Assembly: GCF_001613805.1 (NCBI RefSeq)
Contig: NZ_LPVY01000013.1
Span: 1-64,000 of the forward strand
Length of the DNA stretch: 64,000 nucleotides
DNA from: Thalassospira lucentensis
GTDB taxonomy: Bacteria > Pseudomonadota > Alphaproteobacteria > Rhodospirillales > Thalassospiraceae
Direction: 5' to 3'
Shown here: positions 15,657-23,966 of the stretch, in pieces
How the letters are laid out: the number at the start of each line of letters is the position of its first letter
Numbering within the stretch: the first letter of the stretch is position 1
The notes under the pieces: generated by a model
Databases searched by the model: none
Told to the model about the DNA's origin: nothing
What the model saw: the letters and a program-made list of their open reading frames with translations, nothing else
Translations under genes and position numbers: made by a program

Positions 15657-17402
15657 TCAGGCGCAGTCCGACTTGTTATCGGTCCTGATGCCAAGTGATT
15701 GTGCTTCATGCAGGCGCCGATAGGTGCCACCGGCGGCAATCAGGGCATCATGGGTACCTTCTTCGGCAATGCCGTCTTGCGTTATCACGACGATCCGGTC
15801 GGCATTGCGGATGGTGGCCAGACGATGCGCAATTACCAGTGTCGTGCGCCCTTCGGCCAGTTCATCAAGCGATTGCTGAATGGCGCGTTCGGTTTCAGTA
15901 TCGAGTGCTGAGGTCGCCTCGTCCAGAATAAGGATCGGCGGGTTTTTTAGGAAAATACGGGCGATTGCGACACGTTGTTTTTGGCCGCCCGAAAGTTTGA
16001 CCCCGCGTTCACCGATCACGGTATCAAGCCCGTCAGGCATATCTGCAATCAGTTCCCGCAGGCGGGCGCGATGGGCGGCATCAATGATTTCATCCTCGGT
16101 CGCGTCAAGACGGCCATAGGCAATGTTGTCGCGCAATGTTCCGGCGAACAGGAAAACATCCTGCTGGACGATGCCGATCTGACGGCGAAGCGATTTCATT
16201 TTGATGTCGCGAATATCGATCCCGTCGATTGTGATCCTGCCCGCTGTCACATCATAAAAACGTGGTACGAGCGAACAAAGAGTGGTTTTACCCGCACCGG
16301 ATGGCCCGACAAATGCAACCGTTTCACCGGCTTTGATCGAAAGATTGATATCATTGAGTACAGTGCGTTCCGGGCTGTATCCAAAGCCGACCTGGTCAAA
16401 TGCGACATTGCCGGAAAGGTTTTCGATATCACGCGCACCATCGCGATCGACAATATCGGGTTCGGTGGCCAGCAATGCCTGATAGTTTTTGAAACCGGCG
16501 ATGCCCTTGGGATAGGTTTCGACAACAGCAGCGATCTTTTCAAGCGGTTGATAGAACACATTGACCAACAGCAGGAAGCCGACAAACCCGCCAACCGTCA
16601 ACCCGCCGGTCACAACGAAATATGTCCCCGTCACCAGAATGACGACCTGGACAATTCGCATGCCGAGGTAATTGATCGCAAGGCTGATCGCCATGATGCC
16701 ATAGGCCTGCAATTTCACATGGCGATAAAGCTCGTTATCCTTGTGAAACAGGGCGCGTTCGTGATCCTCGTTGGCAAAGGCACGCACTACGCGTACGCCA
16801 CCTACATTTTCCTCGATCCGGGCGTTGAAGGCACCGACACGGCCAAACTGGCTTTGCCAGTTGCGTGTCATTTCCCCACCGAACCGGACGACCAGCCACA
16901 TCACCAGCGGCGCAATCGTCATTGCAATCAGCGCCAGTTCCATATGCACGGTAAACATCAGGATCAGCGCCCCGACAAAGGTCATGACCGCCACAAACAG
17001 GTCTTCGGGGCCGTGGTGGGCGACCTCGCCGATTTCTTCCAGATCCTTGGTGATGCGTGCCACCAGATGGCCTGTCTTCTGGTTGTCGTAAAAGCGGAAG
17101 GAAAGCTTTTGCAAATGGTCGAATGCGCGTTTGCGCATTTCGGTTTCGATCGTGATACCCAGAACATGGCCCCAATAGGTGACGACGGCCATCAAGCCGG
17201 TATTGGCAAGATAGACCAGAAGCAATCCGACAGCCGCCAATCCAATCAGCAGCCAGTCCTGTTTGGGTAACAGCACATCGACAAAACCGGCAACCGCAAC
17301 CGGAAAGCCAAGGGACAAAATACCCGACAGGACAGCCGACCCGAAATCGAGCATGAAGAGCCGTTTATGCGGCAGATAGTAGGAAAAGAATTCTTTGAGC
17401 AT
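15657..17402 (-). CDS. ABC exporter, fused membrane and ATPase domains (MsbA-like half transporter)
   Basis: About 581 residues. The N-terminal six-helix exporter domain runs to about residue 310 (FSYYLPHKRLFMLDFGSAVL, GHLVARITKDLEEIGEVAHH). The ATPase domain has Walker A GPSGAGKTTL, LSGGQKQRVAIARIFLKNPP, LILDEATSALD and VIAHRLATIRNADRI. Such half transporters dimerise and export lipids, drugs or peptides. The ATG at 17402 lacks a good ribosome site; a GTG at 17429 would add nine residues. It lies alone between the iron operon and a LysR gene, so the neighbours give no substrate. Confidence 0.9.
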   Translation of the reverse strand: MLKEFFSYYLPHKRLFMLDFGSAVLSGILSLGFPVAVAGFVDVLLPKQDWLLIGLAAVGLLLVYLANTGLMAVVTYWGHVLGITIETEMRKRAFDHLQKLSFRFYDNQKTGHLVARITKDLEEIGEVAHHGPEDLFVAVMTFVGALILMFTVHMELALIAMTIAPLVMWLVVRFGGEMTRNWQSQFGRVGAFNARIEENVGGVRVVRAFANEDHERALFHKDNELYRHVKLQAYGIMAISLAINYLGMRIVQVVILVTGTYFVVTGGLTVGGFVGFLLLVNVFYQPLEKIAAVVETYPKGIAGFKNYQALLATEPDIVDRDGARDIENLSGNVAFDQVGFGYSPERTVLNDINLSIKAGETVAFVGPSGAGKTTLCSLVPRFYDVTAGRITIDGIDIRDIKMKSLRRQIGIVQQDVFLFAGTLRDNIAYGRLDATEDEIIDAAHRARLRELIADMPDGLDTVIGERGVKLSGGQKQRVAIARIFLKNPPILILDEATSALDTETERAIQQSLDELAEGRTTLVIAHRLATIRNADRIVVITQDGIAEEGTHDALIAAGGTYRRLHEAQSLGIRTDNKSDCA

Positions 17403-17677
17403 GGGGAGGATCCGGTGGCAAAGGTTCACTCACAGCGTCGGAGCAGCTACGAAGACATGAAATAGCGAAATTGATTACTATTAGCAATTGGTGCGATGCG
17501 AACTTTAACTGTTATTGCGCCGGGCTGCCGGATAGTTGTGATTTCGGGGGCGTAATTCTGACAGAGGTGACCCAAGCAGGAATGTTCAGGCCCTTTGATC
17601 GAGGCTTCAGCTATTTATAATCACCCCCTCTTTTCATTCTGAACTCGATAGCCCGGCAGCAAGTTTTGAGACAGGCA

Positions 17678-18577
17678 TCAGGGTGACAACTCCCCCAGCG
17701 CATGTGCCAATTGCATTGCAAATCTGGCGGATGCCACGGGCAGGGTACGTCCACGCATCTGGCCGAGAATAAGACTGCCTGCTGGCAGATCCCGTTCCGA
17801 GATCGGACGGTTGATTAGGATGCCATTTTCTTCCGTTCGAAGGCCGATCGGAATTTGGAATCCGATCACATTTTCATGCATTACATAGTGCCGGATCAGT
17901 TCGAAGCTTTCGGTTTCAATAACAGGCGACATCTGTCGGGAATTACGGCGGGCGGCAAAATCCAACAAGTGGCGGACACCAAACCGGTGGGTCGGTGCGA
18001 CGTGGGGAATGTTCAGGCAATCGCGCAAACGAATTTCCGGTTTGGTTGCCAGGGGATGATCAGAGCGCATCACCACGTTAACCGTTTGCGGGATCGTGTG
18101 GATGACTTCGAAATCGACAAGGTATACGGGCTCAAACACCAGAGCCAGATCGCTTGAATAACTTGCCAGTTCCTGTTCGGCTTGCGCCCGATCACGGATA
18201 TTGACGCTGAATGTTACGCCGGGGTGATCCTTGCGGTATTCGGCGATCTGCCGGGGCAGGAAATAGGGCAAAAGAGCCTGTGAGCAGGCAATCGAGATAT
18301 GGCCGCGCCGTTCCCCGGAAAGGTCGGCGACCTGCCCTTGCACGCGTTCCAGGTCGGATGCCATTGCCCGATAATGGTGCAAAAGAAGTTCGCCCGCCGG
18401 ATTAAGTCGCACCCCGCTGGGCAGTCTTTCAAACAGTTCTGTCCCAAATTCATCCTCGAACCCGTTAATCCGCCGGTTCAAGGCCGAAGCTGTGAGGTTC
18501 ATATCTTCGGCAGCCTTGCGCATTGATCCTGCGCGGGCAACGGCCTCAATCAATCGGAAGGTTTGCAGATGCCGCAT
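17678..18577 (-). CDS. LysR-family transcriptional regulator
   Basis: 299 residues. The N-terminal winged helix-turn-helix (FRLIEAVARAGSMRKAAEDM, LTASALNRRINGFEDEFGTE, LFERLPSGVRLNPAG) precedes a type-2 periplasmic-fold effector domain (HISIACSQALLPYFLPRQIA). It is divergent from the peptide-type ABC operon, with a long dyad between, so it probably controls that operon. An ATG 9 bp upstream (18586) is an alternative start. The open frame extends much further upstream but into the intergenic control region. Confidence 0.92.
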   Translation of the reverse strand: MRHLQTFRLIEAVARAGSMRKAAEDMNLTASALNRRINGFEDEFGTELFERLPSGVRLNPAGELLLHHYRAMASDLERVQGQVADLSGERRGHISIACSQALLPYFLPRQIAEYRKDHPGVTFSVNIRDRAQAEQELASYSSDLALVFEPVYLVDFEVIHTIPQTVNVVMRSDHPLATKPEIRLRDCLNIPHVAPTHRFGVRHLLDFAARRNSRQMSPVIETESFELIRHYVMHENVIGFQIPIGLRTEENGILINRPISERDLPAGSLILGQMRGRTLPVASARFAMQLAHALGELSP

Positions 18578-18641
18578 GGGTTGCATTTTCCTGATGATGC
18601 AAATGGTGGTGCATTTTTTGCAACGGATTGGTGAAATCATA

Positions 18642-18667
18642 GCAATTTTCGCGAACGCGAAAAACTG
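18642..18667. promoter_or_regulatory. 26-bp near-perfect dyad between LysR and ABC operon
   Basis: TTTTCGCG-AA-CGCGAAAA is a perfect inverted repeat (18646-18663) and the symmetry extends to GCA/TGC at both ends with one mismatch. It sits in the 139-bp divergent gap, where a LysR regulator would bind. The match to this regulator is inference. Confidence 0.65.
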
Positions 18668-18716
18668 CAAACTATCAGGATTACATCCAATCATGCTGCT
18701 CATGGGGGGTTTGGCG

Positions 18717-20321
18717 ATGGTTACGAGACGCAATTTTCTAAAAGCCGGTGCTGTAATTGCAGGCACATTGCCGTTCGCGCGTTCATTGTCCGCATTGGCG
18801 GCAGGAAGCGACACGCTGGTTGCCGTGTCCGCCCAGACGGTCAATAGTCTTGATCTGCATCGCACCGGGACCAACCGTGCCAGTTACCAGATTGCGGTGA
18901 ACTGTTATGACCGTCTGGTGTCTTTTGGGTCAAAGCCTGCCGAAGGCGGTGGTCTTTCCTATGATTATTCCACCATTGTGCCGGAGCTGGCTGAAAGCTG
19001 GACCTTCTCCGACGATGGCATGAAGATCACCTTCAAGCTGAAATCCGATGCGGTTTTCACCGATGGCAGCAAGGTAACGGCAGCAGACGTCAAATGGTCG
19101 TTTGATCGTGCGGTCAGTGTCGGCGGATTCCCGACAGTTCAGATGAAAGCCGGTGGCTTTGTTCGCCCCGATCAATTCGAGGCTGTTGATGACGAGACCT
19201 TTGTTGTCATCCTTGATCAGGCATCCAAGCTTGCACTTCCCGATCTGGCAGTGCCAGTACCCTTCATCATCAATTCGAAGGTGGCCAAGGAACATGCAAC
19301 CACGGATGATCCGTGGGCAATGGAATATCTGCATACCAACACCATTGGTTCGGGTGCCTATACCGTTACCCGTTGGGATGCCGGTCAGCAGGTCGTCTTC
19401 GAGCGTAATGATAAATGGGTTGGCGGGCCGGTCCCGCCGGTGCGTCGTGTGATCATGCGCGAAGTTCCGTCTGCGGCCACCAGCCGCGCCCTGATCGAAC
19501 GGGGTGACGTTCAGGTTGCCTTTGATATTCCCGACAAGGATGCCGCAGAACTGGCCGGTAAAGTCACGGTGCATTCAACCCCGATTGAAAACTGTATCCA
19601 TTCACTTTGCCTGAACACCAAATTTGAACCGTTCCAGGACCCTGACGTGCGCAAGGCGATTGCCTATGCCGTACCGTATGAGGCGATCTTTAATGCGGCG
19701 GCCTATGGTCGTGGTGCGCCGCTTTGGGGGGGCGAGGCAAAGGCAACCGATATCGCGTGGCCGCGCAAGTCGCCCTATGACACCAACCTGGACAAGGCCA
19801 AGGAACATATGGCCAAGTCGGGCTTTGCCGATGGATTTGAAACCAAGCTTTCCATTTCAACCGATTTGTCTTCGTGGATGGAACCGACCGCCCTGCTTAT
19901 TCAGGAGGCGGTTGGCAAGCTTGGCATCAAAGTCGAGATTGAAAAGATCCCGGGTGCCAACTGGCGTACGGCGGCACTGGTGGAAAAGCGCCTTGATTTC
20001 CATCTGGAAAACTTCGGCGGCTGGCTGAATACGCCCGACTATTACTTCTTCTGGGCCTATCAGGAAGGACATCTGTTCAACTCGTCGAACTATTCCAATG
20101 CCGAGGTTGAACAGCTGACCAATGAAACCCTGCATATGGCCATGGATGATCCGGAATATGCGCCCAAGATCATGCGCATGATTGATATCGTCTTTGAAGA
20201 TTTGCCGCGTATTCCGCTGTGGCAGCCAGCCCTTAACGTCGCACTGAACGGGGCGGGTGGTTATGAATTCTGGTTCCATCGTCAGCTTGATATCCGCGGC
20301 CTGACAACGGTGGAAAGCTAA
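18717..20321 (+). CDS. ABC transporter substrate-binding protein, dipeptide/oligopeptide family
   Basis: 534 residues of the SBP_bac_5 family. The N terminus TRRNFLKAGAVIAG is a twin-arginine (Tat) signal followed by ALAAGSD. The body shows ELAESWTFSDDGMKITFKLK, FTDGSKVTAADVKWSFDRAV and NTIGSGAYTVTRWDAGQQV. The start at 18717 follows GGGGGG. Despite the family name, members bind opines, nickel, glutathione or other small solutes. The downstream allophanate hydrolase hints at a nitrogen-rich ligand here. Confidence 0.94.
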   Translation: MVTRRNFLKAGAVIAGTLPFARSLSALAAGSDTLVAVSAQTVNSLDLHRTGTNRASYQIAVNCYDRLVSFGSKPAEGGGLSYDYSTIVPELAESWTFSDDGMKITFKLKSDAVFTDGSKVTAADVKWSFDRAVSVGGFPTVQMKAGGFVRPDQFEAVDDETFVVILDQASKLALPDLAVPVPFIINSKVAKEHATTDDPWAMEYLHTNTIGSGAYTVTRWDAGQQVVFERNDKWVGGPVPPVRRVIMREVPSAATSRALIERGDVQVAFDIPDKDAAELAGKVTVHSTPIENCIHSLCLNTKFEPFQDPDVRKAIAYAVPYEAIFNAAAYGRGAPLWGGEAKATDIAWPRKSPYDTNLDKAKEHMAKSGFADGFETKLSISTDLSSWMEPTALLIQEAVGKLGIKVEIEKIPGANWRTAALVEKRLDFHLENFGGWLNTPDYYFFWAYQEGHLFNSSNYSNAEVEQLTNETLHMAMDDPEYAPKIMRMIDIVFEDLPRIPLWQPALNVALNGAGGYEFWFHRQLDIRGLTTVES

Positions 20322-20325
20322 AATC

Positions 20326-21351
20326 ATGGCAGTCCGGGGAACCAGCATTCTGACACGCATCGCACAGGCCATTCCGGTCCTGTTCGGGGTCATCGTTATC
20401 AGCTTTGTCCTGACGCGTGCCTTGCCTGGTGATCCGGCCGTCCAGTTTGCCGGGATCATGGCAACGCCCGAAACAATTGAAGAAACCCGGGCAAAGCTTG
20501 GTCTCGACAAACCGCTTCCGGAACAGTTCGTGGTCTACCTTGGTCAACTGTTTCAGGGTGATCTTGGGCAATCGGTTTCAACCGGCCGACCGGTTCTGAC
20601 CGAACTTACCAGTCGCCTTCCGGCATCGCTTGAACTGACGCTAAGTGCGTTGCTGTTATCTTGTCTGGTGGCGGTGCCGCTTGGTGTTCTGGCGGCAACG
20701 CGACCGGGAAGCTGGGTTGACCAGATTTGTCGATTGCTTGTGACAATGGGGGTTTCGCTTCCGACCTTCTTTACCGGTGTGATGCTGATTTACATCTTCT
20801 ATTACCTGCTGGGTATCTCGCCGTCACCCTTGGGACGACTTGATTTTATCTATCTTGATCCTCCGCATGTGACGGGTTTCTTCCTGATTGATGCCGCACT
20901 GGTCGGCGATTGGGAAACCTGGTTTGGCGCATTCAAACAGCTCATTCTTCCGGCTGTGACATTGGCGCTTTTCACCCTTGCACCGATTGCCCGCATGACC
21001 CGGGCCGCCATGCTTTCGGCCCTCTCATCGGATTATATTCGAACGGCCCGTGCTGCCGGTTTGGGATCGGGGCGTATTCTTTACGGTTATGCGTTTCGCA
21101 ATGCGTTGTTACCGGTGGTGACGACACTTGGCATGGTGTTTTCCTTTGTGCTGGGCGCGAACGTTCTTGTCGAAAAGGTTTTTGCCTGGCCGGGAATCGG
21201 ATCATATGCGGTCGAAGCCCTGATTGTGTCGGACTATGCCGCGGTTCAGGGATTTGTCCTGGCGATGGCGTTTCTTTTCGTCTTCCTCAATCTGGTGATT
21301 GATCTGGCTTATTCGCTGATTGATCCGCGTTTCGGGACCTCAGGAAAATGA
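20326..21351 (+). CDS. ABC transporter permease, DppB family
   Basis: 341 residues, first of two inner-membrane subunits. N-terminal TRIAQAIPVLFGVIVISFVL and TRALPGDPAVQFAG are hallmarks of DppB/OppB. The EAA loop lies at YIRTARAAGLGSGRILYGYA, and KVFAWPGIGSYAVEALIVSD is family-typical. It starts 4 bp after the binding-protein stop and ends overlapping the next permease gene by 4 bp (ATGA). Confidence 0.95.
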   Translation: MAVRGTSILTRIAQAIPVLFGVIVISFVLTRALPGDPAVQFAGIMATPETIEETRAKLGLDKPLPEQFVVYLGQLFQGDLGQSVSTGRPVLTELTSRLPASLELTLSALLLSCLVAVPLGVLAATRPGSWVDQICRLLVTMGVSLPTFFTGVMLIYIFYYLLGISPSPLGRLDFIYLDPPHVTGFFLIDAALVGDWETWFGAFKQLILPAVTLALFTLAPIARMTRAAMLSALSSDYIRTARAAGLGSGRILYGYAFRNALLPVVTTLGMVFSFVLGANVLVEKVFAWPGIGSYAVEALIVSDYAAVQGFVLAMAFLFVFLNLVIDLAYSLIDPRFGTSGK

Positions 21352-22286
21352 ACAAGATTTTGTCATCCGCCTCCGAAACGTCTGCTGCGGAACCTGAAAT
21401 GGCCGATGCAGTTACCGACGTTACCCAGCCAGCCAAATCAAGGTCCGGTGGCTTTGCCCATCTGGTTTATGTGCTGCGCGAAAATCCGGTTACGGCATTT
21501 GCGTTTGCAATGTTCGGGGTTCTGATTTTTGCCGCCGTATTTGGCCCGTCAATCGTGCCTTACGATCCGCTGGAAACCAATGCTGCAAGTGTCCTGCAGC
21601 CACCTTCCATGGCCCACTGGTTCGGAACGGACAATCTGGGCCGTGATGTTTTTAGCCGCGTGGTTGTCGCCACCCGCCTTGATCTGGTGATTTCGGTTGC
21701 GGCGGTGGCACTTTCATTTGTTATCGGTTCATTTCTGGGGGCGATTGCAGGTTATCGGGGCGGCTGGACAGACATCACGCTGAACCGCGTTCTTGATACC
21801 ATCATGGCCTTTCCGCTGTTTGTTCTGGCGATGGGCGTTGTTGCGGCCCTTGGCAATTCGGTTGCGAACATCATTTACGCAACTGCGATCATCAATATTC
21901 CGTTCTATGCCCGCCTTGTCCGAGCCGAGGTCAATATTCGTCGAAACGCCGGCTTTACCCTGGCTGCCAAGCTTTCGGGCAACAGTGATGCGCGCATTCT
22001 GGCGTTTCACATTTTTCCGAATGCCTTGCCGCCAATGATGGTGCAGGTGTCGCTGAACCTTGGTTGGGCAATCCTCAATGCCGCGGGGCTGAGCTTTATC
22101 GGCTTGGGGGTCCGTCCGCCGACCCCGGAATGGGGGATTATGGTGGCCGAGGGGGCGAACTTCATCGTGTCGGGTGAATGGTGGATGGCCCTGTTCCCAG
22201 GGTTGTCATTGATGATCGCGGTTTTGACATTTAATCTGATGGGCGATGGTCTGCGCGATATCGTCGATCCGCGACGGAGGACATGA
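21348..22286 (+). CDS. ABC transporter permease, DppC family
   Basis: 312 residues. An N-terminal cytoplasmic tail precedes the first helix (NPVTAFAFAMFGVLIFAAVF). Family motifs are YDPLETN, HWFGTDNLGRDVFSRVVVAT and the coupling region TLAAKLSGNSDARILAFHIF, followed by AGLSFIGLGVRPPTPEWGIM. Start and stop both overlap neighbours as ATGA, so four genes of this operon are translationally coupled. Confidence 0.95.
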   Translation: MNKILSSASETSAAEPEMADAVTDVTQPAKSRSGGFAHLVYVLRENPVTAFAFAMFGVLIFAAVFGPSIVPYDPLETNAASVLQPPSMAHWFGTDNLGRDVFSRVVVATRLDLVISVAAVALSFVIGSFLGAIAGYRGGWTDITLNRVLDTIMAFPLFVLAMGVVAALGNSVANIIYATAIINIPFYARLVRAEVNIRRNAGFTLAAKLSGNSDARILAFHIFPNALPPMMVQVSLNLGWAILNAAGLSFIGLGVRPPTPEWGIMVAEGANFIVSGEWWMALFPGLSLMIAVLTFNLMGDGLRDIVDPRRRT

Positions 22287-23917
22287 AAATGCTATCCATC
22301 AAGGGACTAGGCGTAGCCTTCCGGACGCGAAACGGCGAAGTCAATGCGGTCAAGGGGATCGATTTCGAACTGGCAAAAGGCGAACGCCTAGGCATCGTCG
22401 GCGAAAGTGGGTCGGGAAAATCGGTTACGTCCTATGCCTTGATGCGCATCCTTGATGCTGGCGGGACAATCAAATCCGGCGAAGCGGTCTATGGCGGTAT
22501 TGATCTGCGCCGCGCGTCCGAGCGCGACATGCGCGACATTCGCGGCCGCGAAATCAGCATGATCTTCCAGAACCCCCGTGCGGCACTCAATCCGATCCGT
22601 AAGGTTGGTCATCAAATCGAAGACGTTCTGCGTCGTCACAGCCGCGCCACCCGTCACAATGCCAAGATCAAGGCGATTGAAGCGCTTGAGGCGGTTAAAA
22701 TCCGCGATGCGGCAGCACGCTATGAAGCCTATCCGTTCGAGCTTTCGGGCGGAATGTGTCAGCGGGTTGTCATTGCGCTTGCGCTTGCTTGCGATCCGAA
22801 ACTGATCATTGCCGATGAACCGACCACGGGGCTTGATATCACCACCCAGAAGGCGGTTATGGACCTGGTGGATGATCTGGTGCGTGCACGGGGCATGTCA
22901 TCAATCCTGATCACCCATGATCTTGGTCTGGCATCGCAATATTGCGACCGGATTGTCGTGATGAAGGACGGCCTTATTGTCGAGGCCGGCGATCCGGTTG
23001 AACTGTTCACCAACCCGCAACACGCCTATACCCGAAAACTTGTCCATGCGACCCCGCGCCGGAGAGGGACCATTCGGTCCCTTTTACCCGAAGGCGAGCG
23101 ACCGGACCTTGAACCGCACGTGATTGGCGAAAAGCCACTGATTGACGTGATCAATCTTGCCAAAACCTATCAGGGCAAAAGCGGCCCGGTTCATGCGGTC
23201 AGGAAAATCAGCTTTACTGTCCATGAAGGTGAGAGTGTCGGGCTGGTTGGCGAATCAGGTTGTGGGAAATCAACCACTTCTTCGATGCTGGTGCGGTTGC
23301 TGGATTCCACATCGGGCGGCATTTTCTATCGCGGCGAAGATATCGCGACATTGCCAGCAGCAGGTTTTGCCAAACATCCGTTGCGATCGAAAATCCAGAT
23401 GGTGTTTCAGGATGCGACCGATAGCCTGAACCCCCGCTTTACCGCCCGTCAGGCCATTGCCGATCCTTTGCATCGCCTGATGGGGATGCGCGGCGATGCG
23501 GTAACCACACGCACCGAAGAACTGTCGGAGATGACAGGCTTCCCGGCGCATCTTCTTGACCGGTTCCCGCATCAGCTTTCCGGTGGGCAGAAGGCCCGCG
23601 TAGGTATTGCCCGTGCGCTCGCGACCGAACCCGATTTCCTGATCCTTGATGAACCGACAGCTGCCCTTGATGTGTCCATACAGGCGCTTGTCCTGAACCT
23701 TCTGGCGGATTTGCGTGTGCGGCTAGGCATCAGCTACCTGTTCGTCAGCCACGATCTCAACGTCGTCAGGTTGCTCTGTGATCATGTGATCGTCATGCAA
23801 AATGGCAGCATCGTTGAATCCGGTCCTGTCGCAACCTTGATGGAAAATCCGCAACACCCCTATACACGCGAATTGCTGTCCGCGGCCCCACAGGCCCCGG
23901 AACGTGAAATCGCCTGA
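22283..23917 (+). CDS. Fused double ATPase of peptide-type ABC transporter (DppD-DppF)
   Basis: 544 residues with two complete ATPase domains in one chain. The first has GESGSGKSV, LSGGMCQRVVIALALACDPK, LIIADEPTTGLDI and ILITHDLGLASQYCDR. The second (from about residue 285) has GESGCGKSTT, LSGGQKARVGIARALATEPD, LILDEPTAALDV and VSHDLNVVRLLCD. Each domain ends with the family's NPQHAYTRKL/NPQHPYTREL tail. The fusion replaces separate D and F subunits, as in some glutathione and opine importers. It overlaps the DppC-type gene by 4 bp. Confidence 0.95.
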   Translation: MKMLSIKGLGVAFRTRNGEVNAVKGIDFELAKGERLGIVGESGSGKSVTSYALMRILDAGGTIKSGEAVYGGIDLRRASERDMRDIRGREISMIFQNPRAALNPIRKVGHQIEDVLRRHSRATRHNAKIKAIEALEAVKIRDAAARYEAYPFELSGGMCQRVVIALALACDPKLIIADEPTTGLDITTQKAVMDLVDDLVRARGMSSILITHDLGLASQYCDRIVVMKDGLIVEAGDPVELFTNPQHAYTRKLVHATPRRRGTIRSLLPEGERPDLEPHVIGEKPLIDVINLAKTYQGKSGPVHAVRKISFTVHEGESVGLVGESGCGKSTTSSMLVRLLDSTSGGIFYRGEDIATLPAAGFAKHPLRSKIQMVFQDATDSLNPRFTARQAIADPLHRLMGMRGDAVTTRTEELSEMTGFPAHLLDRFPHQLSGGQKARVGIARALATEPDFLILDEPTAALDVSIQALVLNLLADLRVRLGISYLFVSHDLNVVRLLCDHVIVMQNGSIVESGPVATLMENPQHPYTRELLSAAPQAPEREIA

Positions 23918-23966
23918 CCTTCCGACTTTTCAGAACATTCAACAACGCCACAGACGGAATACCAAA

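Noticed and set aside
15975-17270. 431-codon plus-strand open frame
   Set aside because: It is antisense to the ABC exporter gene with its complete ATPase motifs; the His/Asp-rich translation is typical of a shadow frame.
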